64,000 bases of DNA from a virus. The notes under the pieces are model-generated. The model made no database searches. It saw only the letters and a program-made list of their open reading frames with translations, and had not been told where the DNA came from. Location of the stretch: the IMG/VR virus record IMGVR_UViG_3300042881_003883, positions 19,930 to 83,929 of that record; one strand, given 5' to 3'. Below, piece after piece: positions 45,293-53,089 of this stretch (position 1 is its first letter; every line of letters starts with the position of its first letter). The translations under genes and the position numbers were made by a program.

Positions 45293-45697
45293 ATGATAAA
45301 TTTTGATAGAGTACCCGCTGGACAGATTTTTGATGTAACGGTTTCACAAGGAACCGCAACTAAAACAAAAAGATTAAAGTTATGTAAACTTAAAGCTCGT
45401 TCTATACTTTTTATAGAAGTGGATAAAACACTTAGAGTAAATACCTTTTACAAATTCCCAATTAAAGAGGTAACCCAATTATTGGAAGATTTAGATACAC
45501 CAGTTATAGAATTTAAAAATGGTGTAATGCCTGAGAAATGGGAATCTGCTTGGGATTCAATGGGTGGACCTTCTAAATCAGTTCAATCATATGGTAGATT
45601 CGCACAAGCAGCCAAACCATTTAGTAATCATTCCAAAGGATGGAGTTCAAATGCACCACAATATAACTATGGTGGGGGAGCTCACTTTAGAACTTAA
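45293..45697 (+). CDS. Unknown early-type protein
   Basis: 134 residues. The N-terminal ~85 residues form a beta-rich, basic domain (GTATKTKRLKLCKLKARSILFIEVDKT). The C-terminal ~45 are Gly/Ser/Asn/Tyr-rich and low in order (HSKGWSSNAPQYNYGGGAHF). That layout resembles a small nucleic-acid-binding protein with a flexible tail, but there is no decisive motif. It has its own host-type promoter, so it is probably expressed early. Confidence 0.5.
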   Translation: MINFDRVPAGQIFDVTVSQGTATKTKRLKLCKLKARSILFIEVDKTLRVNTFYKFPIKEVTQLLEDLDTPVIEFKNGVMPEKWESAWDSMGGPSKSVQSYGRFAQAAKPFSNHSKGWSSNAPQYNYGGGAHFRT

Positions 45698-45716
45698 TAA
45701 AGTATTTGAGAAAACA

Positions 45717-45748
45717 TTTGGTATTCTCAGATAAATTTCGTATATTTG
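45717..45748 (+). promoter_or_regulatory. Host-type promoter before 45771
   Basis: TTTG, 20 bp, TATATTTG (45741-45748), 22 bases before the ATG at 45771. Confidence 0.8.
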
Positions 45749-45770
45749 TATAAATAATAAAACTAACGTT

Positions 45771-46160
45771 ATGTTTGGAAGAAATAAATCAAATAATACC
45801 AAAGCTCAGGAATTGAGAGATTTGGAAATTGAAAAGAATATAATCAATAGAGAAATTGAATTGTATCGTAGAGAAAAATTTAATCAAGTAGATAATGATA
45901 TTGAAACTCATAAAATCAAAAGATTAAAAGAAGTTGCAGAATTGGAAATTCAATGTCATAGACAATTGGGAGAATATGAACATGAATTTCATTCAACTAA
46001 AGAAATAAGAGGTATTGAGTTGGCAAGAGTGGAAGCAAAGATAGAAGCACTCAATTCAATTGAACCTACATTGATGGATATCATCAGTAATAAAGATAAA
46101 GAAATTGAACGATTGGTTAATATAATCAACGCATTGACAAACCATCGTACTAAAAAATAA
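45771..46160 (+). CDS. Coiled-coil early-type protein of unknown function
   Basis: 129 residues, almost entirely helical and charged with heptad-like leucine/isoleucine spacing (LEIEKNIINREIELYRREK, IEALNSIEPTLMDIISNKDKEIERLV). It has no membrane segment or catalytic site. It is a single-gene unit with its own host-type promoter, followed by the SSB promoter. A structural or regulatory partner protein is possible. No family recognised. Confidence 0.5.
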   Translation: MFGRNKSNNTKAQELRDLEIEKNIINREIELYRREKFNQVDNDIETHKIKRLKEVAELEIQCHRQLGEYEHEFHSTKEIRGIELARVEAKIEALNSIEPTLMDIISNKDKEIERLVNIINALTNHRTKK

Positions 46161-46174
46161 TATTACGGATAAAA

Positions 46175-46206
46175 TTTGGAAGTATCAGATTTTATTCGTA
46201 TATTTG
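46175..46206 (+). promoter_or_regulatory. Host-type promoter upstream of the SSB gene
   Basis: TTTG, 20 bp, TATATTTG (46199-46206), about 120 bases before the ATG at 46326. Confidence 0.78.
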
Positions 46207-46249
46207 TATAAATAAATGGATAAGACCATCTTAAAACTTGGTTTTTTGA

Positions 46250-46257
46250 TATTTATA
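46250..46257 (+). promoter_or_regulatory. Late-type motif upstream of the SSB gene
   Basis: TATTTATA within TGATATTTATATAAGG, 68 bases before the ATG at 46326. With the host-type promoter 44 bases upstream it forms a tandem pair. Confidence 0.5.
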
Positions 46258-46325
46258 TAAGGTGTAGGAAAGACACCATAATAAAACCATTAAAACTTAA
46301 TTATAAACTTTTAAAACAAAAAACA

Positions 46326-47159
46326 ATGGCTATTAATTTAGATGCAATTAGAGGTAGACTAAACAAACTACAAAACACTGGAAGTACAAAAAACAATCTT
46401 TGGAAACCAGCAAATGGTAAGACTCAAGTGAGAATCGTACCTTACAAGTTCAACAAAGAAAATCCTTTTATCGAACTTTATTTCCACTACAACATTAACA
46501 ACAAATCTTATCTATCTCCGATGTCTTTCGGAAGACCTGACCCAATTGTTGAGTTTGCTGACAAACTTAAACGAATGGGTGATAAGGAAGATTGGAAAGC
46601 TGCTAAGAAAATGGAACCGAAGTTGAGAACATTCGTACCTGTTATTGTAAGAGGTGAAGAAAACGAAGGAGTTAAATTTTGGGGATTTGGTAAGACGGTT
46701 TATCAGGAAATCTTAGGTTACATCGCTGACCCAGATTATGGAGATATTACCGACCCAACAACTGGTAGAGATATCACTATTGATTATGTATCAGCTGAAG
46801 ATGCAGGAACTTCTTATCCTGTAACTACAATTAGAGTTAAACCAACTCAAACTCCTATTTTGGAAGATTCTGAAAAATTGAAAGCAGCAATGGAAGGTCA
46901 AACTAACATTACTGATATCTATCAGGAACTTTCTTACGCTGAATTAAAAGGTGTATTAGAAGGGTGGTTGAATCCAACTGGTGATGAAGGTTCTGAATCA
47001 ACTTCACAATCAACATTATCAACACCGGCTCCGGCTCCACAATCGGCACCAGCAGCAGCTCCAATTAAAAATGAAGCATTCGCCGCTACACCAGCAGTTG
47101 AGGAACGTAAGAAAATGGATGATGTAGCATCAGCATTTGATGACTTATTCAACAACTAA
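46326..47159 (+). CDS. gp32: Single-stranded DNA-binding protein (T4 gp32-like)
   Basis: 277 residues. It has a basic N-terminus (INLDAIRGRLNKLQNTGSTKNNLWKP), then an OB-type core with GKTQVRIVPYKFNKENPFIELYFHYNI and FVPVIVRGEENEGVKFWGFGKTVYQEIL, and an acidic tail ending MDDVASAFDDLFNN. This is the gp32 layout, with the tail used to contact other replication proteins. It is a little shorter than T4 gp32 (301). I do not see the Cys-His zinc knuckle of T4 gp32. It lies 15 bases before uvsX, its known functional partner. Two promoter types upstream suggest expression through the whole infection. Confidence 0.88.
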   Translation: MAINLDAIRGRLNKLQNTGSTKNNLWKPANGKTQVRIVPYKFNKENPFIELYFHYNINNKSYLSPMSFGRPDPIVEFADKLKRMGDKEDWKAAKKMEPKLRTFVPVIVRGEENEGVKFWGFGKTVYQEILGYIADPDYGDITDPTTGRDITIDYVSAEDAGTSYPVTTIRVKPTQTPILEDSEKLKAAMEGQTNITDIYQELSYAELKGVLEGWLNPTGDEGSESTSQSTLSTPAPAPQSAPAAAPIKNEAFAATPAVEERKKMDDVASAFDDLFNN

Positions 47160-47174
47160 AAACTAAAAAGTTAT

Positions 47175-48296
47175 ATGGCAAAAACATCGAAAGAGGTGGA
47201 TTTAGCAAGTGTTCTTGCTGATTCCCTAAACAAACAATCCAAAGACCAAAGAGTAGCATTCTTTTTGGATGCCGGAGATTCCCCAACCGACGTGAGTGGG
47301 TGGGTATCAACTGGAGCATCAATGCTAGATGTTGCCATTTCTAATCGACCTTATGGTGGATTACCTATTGGTAGAATCACCGAAATTACTGGACTTGAAC
47401 AATCTGGAAAATCATTAGTATCTGCTCACCTCCTTGCTGAAACACAAAAGCAAGGTGGTGTTGCGGTTCTAATAGATACCGAAAATGCGGTCAGTAGAGA
47501 GTTCTTACAGGCAATTGGAGTAGATGTATCTAAATTACTATATGTAGCGGCTGAGACAGTAGAACAATGTTTCGAATACACCGAAATCATTATTGAGAAA
47601 GTGCGAGTAGCATCGAAAGATAAACTCGTAACAATCGTAGTGGATTCAGTAGCAGCAGCATCAACTGAAAAGGAGATGGAAGCAGATTATGGTAAAGATG
47701 GATACGCAACCGATAAAGCAATTATTATCTCAAAGGCAATGCGTAAAATCACAAACTTAATTGGTAGACAGAAAATCACATTGGTTTTCACAAATCAATT
47801 AAGACAGAAGATGAACGCTATGCCATTCTCTGACCCTTGGACAACTTCTGGTGGTAAAGCAATCGCTTTCCACGCATCGGTTCGTTTAAGATTAAAGAGT
47901 ATGGGAACCATTAAGGCAAAGGAAAATGGTAACGATAGAATCGTAGGTATCAAAGTACGTTGTCAGGTTGTTAAAAATCGTATGGGTCCACCATTACGTT
48001 CCGCTGATTTCGATATCTTCTTTGATAGAGGAATCGATAACTATGGAGCATGGTTGGCGCAAATGAAAGAGCATGGTTTGGTAAAACAAACTGGTGCTTG
48101 GTATGAGTACACCGATATTGATACTGGTGAAATTATCAAATATCAATCTAAAGATTTCCCAAAATTATTACAAGATAATGACTCTATTAGAGAACAAATT
48201 TACAAAGGAATTTGTGAAGCAACAATCTTACAATATAAAAAGGATTCAATGGATACCGATAATTTGGTAGTAGATTCTGAGGTAATCGGGGATTAA
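47175..48296 (+). CDS. uvsX: UvsX recombinase (RecA-like)
   Basis: 373 residues, near T4 UvsX (391). Walker A is GLEQSGKS, Walker B is VTIVVDSVAAAS, and the DNA-loop region includes ISKAMRKITNLIGRQKITLVFTNQLRQKM. TSGGKAIAFHASVRLRLKS is a RecA-core segment. UvsX pairs single-stranded DNA with homologous duplex for recombination-dependent replication and repair, on gp32-coated DNA. It follows the gp32-like gene directly and leads into the small protein, the FEN nuclease and, further on, the helicase, the same set of functions as in T4. Confidence 0.93.
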   Translation: MAKTSKEVDLASVLADSLNKQSKDQRVAFFLDAGDSPTDVSGWVSTGASMLDVAISNRPYGGLPIGRITEITGLEQSGKSLVSAHLLAETQKQGGVAVLIDTENAVSREFLQAIGVDVSKLLYVAAETVEQCFEYTEIIIEKVRVASKDKLVTIVVDSVAAASTEKEMEADYGKDGYATDKAIIISKAMRKITNLIGRQKITLVFTNQLRQKMNAMPFSDPWTTSGGKAIAFHASVRLRLKSMGTIKAKENGNDRIVGIKVRCQVVKNRMGPPLRSADFDIFFDRGIDNYGAWLAQMKEHGLVKQTGAWYEYTDIDTGEIIKYQSKDFPKLLQDNDSIREQIYKGICEATILQYKKDSMDTDNLVVDSEVIGD

Positions 48297-48313
48297 ATTA
48301 TAAAAAATATGTT

Positions 48314-48532
48314 ATGAGTAGATTGAAAGAAATGTTAAAAACAAGTGCACAAGCCGATAGAGCAAAAGCACTACTTACATTAGAATTATTAGAAAAGAAT
48401 CCAGCTGGAATTGGTGACCATTCTACAAATGATTTCTATAACAACGCTGAAGAAGCTCTTCAAATGTTGGTAGATGCAGATGATAGATTGAAAGCAATAG
48501 AAACTTATTTTAACTCTGATAAAACTAACTAA
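48314..48532 (+). CDS. Small helical protein between uvsX and the FEN nuclease
   Basis: 72 residues, helical (SRLKEMLKTSAQADRAKALLTLELLEKNP, NNAEEALQMLVDADDRLKAIETYF). Its stop codon overlaps the ATG of the next gene by one base (TAATG), suggesting coupled translation. Position between uvsX and the nuclease suggests a recombination accessory protein. No match to a named T4 protein is evident. Confidence 0.6.
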   Translation: MSRLKEMLKTSAQADRAKALLTLELLEKNPAGIGDHSTNDFYNNAEEALQMLVDADDRLKAIETYFNSDKTN

Positions 48533-49578
48533 TGAAAGAACTCTATAAAGATATCCTCAATAAAGTGAGTGAGGAACACAAAACAAACCACCTAAGAGAG
48601 AGAAACAGTAGAGTTCTTATCATTGATGGACTTAATACCTTCATCCGTAGCTGGACAACTAATCCTACAATGAATGAGGATGGTGACCATACGGGTGGAG
48701 TTATTGGTTCATTAAAATCAATTGGATATCAAATCAGAGAATTCAACCCAACGAGAGTTATTGTAACTTTTGATGGTAAGAATGGTTCTGAATCCAGAAA
48801 GAAAATCCACGAAGGATATAAAGCTGGTAGAGAGAAGAATAGATTTAGAGTTAATCGCACCTATGGTGAGATGATGAGTGAAGAGGATGAACGATTATCA
48901 ATGAGGCAACAATTTGTATGGCTGAATGATATGTTGGATTATCTACCAGTTCAAACAATGATTTACGATGGAATTGAAGCAGATGATACTATTGCATATT
49001 TAACCCAATATACTCAAAATGAGTATGATGGTGAAGTTGTAATTGTTTCAACTGATAAAGATTTCCTACAATTAGTTTCTGATAAAGTTAGTGTATTTTC
49101 ACCAACTAAAAAGAAACTATATAATAGACAAGTTGTATTTGATGAATTTGAAATTTGGCCTGAAAATCTCCTATTATATCGTACATTAGATGGGGATAAG
49201 TCCGATAACATTCCGGGTATTAAAGGATGTGGTATCAAAACACTTCTTAAACGATTTCCTGAACTATCTGAAGATAGACTTATTACGCATGATGAATTGT
49301 TTCAAATGTGTGAAGGTAAATTGGGTAAAATCAAACTTTATAATGATATTTTAGAAGCAAGGGAACAACTCCTTATGAATAAGCGATTAATGGAGTTGAA
49401 AGAACCACATATACCAACAAATCAAAAGCTTAAGATAATTGATAGATTCAGAGAAGATGATGTTGCATTCAATAAATTAGAATTCCTTAAAGTTGGTAAC
49501 AAATATAAGGTTTTACAAAATTGGAGAGACATTAATGATTGGTTACAATCGACATTCCACAACATTATTATAAAATAA
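48532..49578 (+). CDS. 5'-3' exonuclease / RNase H (FEN-like)
   Basis: 348 residues. It has the PIN/FEN set of acidic motifs: VLIIDGLNTFIRS, TRVIVTFDGKNGSESR, IEADDTIAYL, VIVSTDKDFLQLV and LDGDKSDNIPGIKGCGIKTLLKRF, the last a helix-hairpin-helix. In T4 the equivalent RNase H removes lagging-strand primers with gp32's help. The N-terminal ~20 residues are a charged leader. It is placed with the SSB, uvsX and the helicase. Confidence 0.88.
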   Translation: MKELYKDILNKVSEEHKTNHLRERNSRVLIIDGLNTFIRSWTTNPTMNEDGDHTGGVIGSLKSIGYQIREFNPTRVIVTFDGKNGSESRKKIHEGYKAGREKNRFRVNRTYGEMMSEEDERLSMRQQFVWLNDMLDYLPVQTMIYDGIEADDTIAYLTQYTQNEYDGEVVIVSTDKDFLQLVSDKVSVFSPTKKKLYNRQVVFDEFEIWPENLLLYRTLDGDKSDNIPGIKGCGIKTLLKRFPELSEDRLITHDELFQMCEGKLGKIKLYNDILEAREQLLMNKRLMELKEPHIPTNQKLKIIDRFREDDVAFNKLEFLKVGNKYKVLQNWRDINDWLQSTFHNIIIK

Positions 49579-49579
49579 A

Positions 49580-49611
49580 TTAGGTTTTATCACAAATTTT
49601 TTATATCTTTG
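49580..49611 (+). promoter_or_regulatory. Host-type promoter before the helicase gene
   Basis: TTAG, 20 bp, TATCTTTG (49604-49611), 22 bases before the ATG at 49634. Confidence 0.65.
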
Positions 49612-49633
49612 TGGAAACAAATAGGTTATATAC

Positions 49634-50992
49634 ATGCAAAATACAGACACACTATCTAAATACGGACAATCATTTCAAACAAAAGTTTTATCTTGTTTGA
49701 TTGCTGATGTTCGTTTATTAGATACGCTCAGAGAGGTTATACATCCTAAGTTTTTTGAATCCGAAGCAAACAAATGGATTGTTGAGGAGATAATGGAATA
49801 TTATGATGATTTCAAACGTACACCATCATTAGATGTGTTTAAAGTTGAAATTTCAAAAATGGAAGATTCTGGAATGCAGAAACGAATTGTTGAACAACTT
49901 AAATTGGCATTTACCCAATTAGGTGATAATGACTTGGATTATGTAAAAAAAGAATTTTCTAACTTTTGCATCAATCAGAATCTTAAAGAAGCAATTGTAC
50001 AATCCGTTGATTTATTAAAAGCTGGTTCTTATGATAGAATTAAAGATTTAGTAGATAAAGCAATGAAAGTTGGAGTTGATACTGATTTGGGTTTAGATTA
50101 CGTTTTAGATTTTGAAGAACGTAGTGAAGATTTAAATAGAACAACTGTACCAACTTCTTGGGATTGTATTAATGGGTTAATGGATGGTGGATTAGGACCC
50201 GGTGAATTGGGAGTAATAGTTGCACCATCAGGAGTTGGTAAAACTTGGGTACTATGTGCACTTGGAGCGGCTGCTGTGAAAGCTGGAATGAATGTAGTAC
50301 ATTATTCATTAGAATTATCCGAACATTATGTAGGACAGCGATATGATACTGTATTCACACAAATCCCATCTGGGGATTTAAAAAATAGAAAAGAGGATGT
50401 ACTTCAAAAGATTAAAAAACTAAAAGGTAGATTACTCATTAAGTATTTTCCACCAAAGGGTATATCAGCTAGAAACATCGAATCTCACATTGAAAAGATG
50501 ACTGCTGCGGGTAATAAACCGGATTTAGTTATTATTGATTACGCTGATTTACTACTCTCTACTACAAACAAATCAGAATCAACTTATGGTGAGCAAGGTG
50601 GTGTTTATATTGAACTAAGAGGAATGGGTGGTATGTTAGGAATACCCGTTTGGACAGCATCTCAAACCAATCGTTCGGCAATTGATAGTGAAGTTATTGA
50701 AGCTGATAAAGTGGCTGATTCATACGCTAAAGTTATGAACGCAGATTTCATTATGAGTATCAGTAGAAAATCTAAAGATAAATTAAACAACACCGCTAGA
50801 TTTCACGTGATGAAGAATAGATTCGGACCGGATGGATTAACATTCCCATCTAAAATGGATACTAATATTGGTTCAATTGAAGTATTTGAAGCATCATCAT
50901 CTGATGGAATTATTACATCAAAAGAAAGTAATGATGGGGCGATTATGGAGAAGAAATTATTACATAAAAAATATGTAGATAACTTTGGATAA
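49634..50992 (+). CDS. gp41: Replicative DNA helicase (T4 gp41 / DnaB-like)
   Basis: 452 residues, close to T4 gp41 (475). An N-terminal helical domain (SFQTKVLSCLIADVRLLDTLRE) precedes a RecA-type motor: Walker A APSGVGKTWVL, Walker B PDLVIIDYADLLL, a sensor region GIPVWTASQTNRSA, and an arginine-finger region with FIMSISRKSKDKLNNTARFHVMKNRFGP. It unwinds the parental duplex as a hexamer ahead of PolB. No primase domain is fused, and none is seen in the window. It has its own host-type promoter. Confidence 0.92.
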   Translation: MQNTDTLSKYGQSFQTKVLSCLIADVRLLDTLREVIHPKFFESEANKWIVEEIMEYYDDFKRTPSLDVFKVEISKMEDSGMQKRIVEQLKLAFTQLGDNDLDYVKKEFSNFCINQNLKEAIVQSVDLLKAGSYDRIKDLVDKAMKVGVDTDLGLDYVLDFEERSEDLNRTTVPTSWDCINGLMDGGLGPGELGVIVAPSGVGKTWVLCALGAAAVKAGMNVVHYSLELSEHYVGQRYDTVFTQIPSGDLKNRKEDVLQKIKKLKGRLLIKYFPPKGISARNIESHIEKMTAAGNKPDLVIIDYADLLLSTTNKSESTYGEQGGVYIELRGMGGMLGIPVWTASQTNRSAIDSEVIEADKVADSYAKVMNADFIMSISRKSKDKLNNTARFHVMKNRFGPDGLTFPSKMDTNIGSIEVFEASSSDGIITSKESNDGAIMEKKLLHKKYVDNFG

Positions 50993-51147
50993 TACTCAAT
51001 CAATCAATATGTGGTATGTAAAAATACCAAACAAAAAAATAAAAAAATTAACTTTGTAAATTGAATTCTTTTTCAATATATACAATAGTTATAATCACCC
51101 AACTGAAAAAATGGTTGGACTTAACAATTAAAAACAAAATAAAGATT

Positions 51148-51318
51148 ATGGCAAATTCGCAAGAAATTTTCGAACAAATTAAAGAGTTATACACTCAATT
51201 TGAAAAAGAGCACAATGGTACAACCAAAGCTGCTAAATCAAGAGCTAGAAAAGCTATTGGTGAGATTAAAAAATTGGTAACTGATTATAGAAAAGTATCC
51301 ATAGAGGAAACTAAATAA
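51148..51318 (+). CDS. Hc1 / histone H1-like small DNA-binding protein
   Basis: 56 residues from the ATG at 51148 (an in-frame Met at 51061 would add a hydrophobic leader unlike the family). The form SQEIFEQIKELYTQFEKEHNGTTKAAKSRARKAIGEIKKLVTDYRKVSIEETK matches the short Bacteroidota Hc1/histone H1-like proteins: a helix, a basic KAAxxRARKA turn, and a helix ending DYRKVS. These proteins bind DNA in host nucleoids. A phage copy may compact or protect phage DNA or alter host transcription. It precedes nrdB by 13 bases. Confidence 0.6.
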   Translation: MANSQEIFEQIKELYTQFEKEHNGTTKAAKSRARKAIGEIKKLVTDYRKVSIEETK

Positions 51319-51331
51319 TAGAGTTAAAACT

Positions 51332-52327
51332 ATGAGCAAATTATTTACTGAAAGAATACCCTACAAACCATTTGAATTTCCAGTGTATTATGAAGAAGGC
51401 TGGTTAAAACAAGCTCAGGCATTTTGGTTACATACTGAAATCTCAATGCAGGGTGATGTTAAAGATTGGAATGAAAATCTTACATCTGATGAAAAACATT
51501 TGGTTGGTAACATTCTATTGGGTTTTGCTCAAACTGAATGTGCTGTATCTGATTATTGGACTACGATGGTAACCAAATGGTTTCCAAAGCATGAAATTAA
51601 GCAGATGGCTATGATGTTTGGTTCACAAGAAACAATTCATGCAACCGCATATTCATATCTAAATGAAACATTAGGGTTAGATGATTTCTCAGCATTTTTG
51701 CACGAACCTGCAGTTGCTGAGAAATTCCAACTCTTAACTTCTACTACAGCTGATTGGACACATAACGATTTGGAAACAAATCCGATAGCAAGACAGGAAG
51801 TAGCAAGAAGTTTGGCAATCTTTTCAGCATTCGCTGAAGGAGTATCGCTCTATTCATCATTTGCGGTTCTATATTCGTTCCAAATGAGAAATCTATTGAA
51901 AGGTATAGGACAACAAATGAAATGGTCTGTAAGGGATGAATCCTTACATTCTAAGATGGGTTGTCAATTGTTCAATCATATGTGTGAAGAGTTTCCTGAA
52001 TTAAAGGAAGCTAGTAAAGAATCAATCGAAGAAGCAGCTAAACTAATCGTAGAATTAGAATCTCATTTTATTGATAAGATGTTTGAAAATGGTGATTTAG
52101 AAAATCTAAAATCATCAGATTTGAAAGAATTTATTAAAGCGAGAACAAATACCAAACTTAGAGAATTAGGTTATGATGGTATTTTCGAATTCAACTCTAA
52201 GAAAGCTGATAATTTAGAATGGTTCTATCACTTAACTGGTGGTACTACACATACTGATTTCTTCGCTATTAGACCTACTGATTATTCAAAGGCTAATGAA
52301 GGGGAAGATTGGGGAGATTTATTTTAA
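51332..52327 (+). CDS. nrdB: Ribonucleotide reductase small subunit
   Basis: 331 residues. It contains the ferritin-like metal site: Glu69 in FAQTECAVSDYW (where most class Ia proteins have Asp), Glu100 and His103 in SQETIHATAY, Tyr107 in the radical position (spacing as in E. coli E115, H118, Y122), EG in FAEGVSLYSSF, and RDESLH near residue 210. It supplies the radical used by NrdA to make deoxyribonucleotides. The two nrd genes are separated by the SET and mazG-like genes. A Glu in the first metal position recalls class Ic enzymes, but the Tyr is kept here. Confidence 0.9.
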   Translation: MSKLFTERIPYKPFEFPVYYEEGWLKQAQAFWLHTEISMQGDVKDWNENLTSDEKHLVGNILLGFAQTECAVSDYWTTMVTKWFPKHEIKQMAMMFGSQETIHATAYSYLNETLGLDDFSAFLHEPAVAEKFQLLTSTTADWTHNDLETNPIARQEVARSLAIFSAFAEGVSLYSSFAVLYSFQMRNLLKGIGQQMKWSVRDESLHSKMGCQLFNHMCEEFPELKEASKESIEEAAKLIVELESHFIDKMFENGDLENLKSSDLKEFIKARTNTKLRELGYDGIFEFNSKKADNLEWFYHLTGGTTHTDFFAIRPTDYSKANEGEDWGDLF

Positions 52328-52333
52328 TAAACA

Positions 52334-52365
52334 TTAGGTTTAATCAAATAAATTTCGTATATTTG
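52334..52365 (+). promoter_or_regulatory. Host-type promoter before the SET gene
   Basis: TTAG, 20 bp, TATATTTG (52358-52365). The ATG at 52370 is four bases after the -7 box, implying a leaderless transcript or use of a later start. Confidence 0.7.
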
Positions 52366-52369
52366 TAGT

Positions 52370-52783
52370 ATGAGTACATTCACATATTTAAATAATTGCA
52401 TCAAAACTGATATTGCACCAAGCCCAATACATGGAATTGGTACATTTGCTCTTAGAGATATCAAAGCCGGTGAATCATTATTTGAAAGATGGGATGGGGA
52501 AACTGGAACATATACAATAACCCATTTAGAATTTGAACAACTACCAATATATGTTAAACGCATAATACTTAAATCATACGAAAATAAAAGGGGTGAATAC
52601 CCCTTTGTATGGTTTAAATTATATAATGATGGATATTTTAATTTAGTAAATCCATTGGCATATACAAACACATTAGGTGTTGAAAGGGCTAACTTCAACA
52701 CTCAAAATAAAATAGCAATTACACACATTAAAGCAGGTGAAGAATTATTCGGAACCTACGATTTAGATAGCACAATATTATGA
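52370..52783 (+). CDS. SET-domain protein, putative lysine methyltransferase
   Basis: 137 residues. It has the SET order: SPIHGIGTFALRDIKAGESLF, then a central insert, YTNTLGVERANFNTQNKIAITHIKAGEELFGTYD. The GIGTFA start, NT..V..AN segment and GEEL..TYD end correspond to the SAM-binding and catalytic strands of small SET proteins. A pre-SET or post-SET Cys cluster is absent, as in other small prokaryotic and phage SET proteins. The substrate is unknown; a host or phage protein lysine is likely. Its stop overlaps the mazG-like start (ATGA). Confidence 0.7.
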   Translation: MSTFTYLNNCIKTDIAPSPIHGIGTFALRDIKAGESLFERWDGETGTYTITHLEFEQLPIYVKRIILKSYENKRGEYPFVWFKLYNDGYFNLVNPLAYTNTLGVERANFNTQNKIAITHIKAGEELFGTYDLDSTIL

Positions 52784-53088
52784 ATTTTGATGAATTAATA
52801 CAAAACGTAAAAGGATGGGCTGATGCTAAGGATATCCTAAAAGCAGAAAACGCACCCAAACAATTGATGAAAGTGATGGAAGAGTTGGGTGAAACCGCTG
52901 GAGCAATCGCAAAGAACAAAAAAACAGAAGAAATCCAAGATGGGATTGGTGATACATTTGTAACATTAATCATATTAGCATATCAGTTGGGATTAGAACC
53001 AGCTGAATGTTTAGAGCATGCTTGGAATGAAATTAAGAATAGAAAAGGAAATACTGTTAATGGTGTTTTCATAAAAGAAGAGAATTAA
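52780..53088 (+). CDS. mazG: MazG-like nucleotide pyrophosphohydrolase
   Basis: 102 residues. The motif KVMEELGETAGAI and then EIQDGIGDTFVTLIILAYQLG is the MazG ExxE...ExxD-type metal site. It would hydrolyse nucleoside triphosphates or alarmone-type nucleotides to monophosphates. In phages it is commonly next to nrd genes. It sits between nrdB and nrdA here, overlapping the SET gene and one base before nrdA, consistent with a nucleotide-pool operon. Confidence 0.85.
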   Translation: MNFDELIQNVKGWADAKDILKAENAPKQLMKVMEELGETAGAIAKNKKTEEIQDGIGDTFVTLIILAYQLGLEPAECLEHAWNEIKNRKGNTVNGVFIKEEN

Positions 53089-53089
53089 A

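Noticed and set aside
51061-51147. An upstream start for the Hc1-like gene, and a TAACTTTG promoter-like match just before it
   Set aside because: The extra residues are hydrophobic and unlike the Hc1 family. The match has no TTTG box at the right distance.
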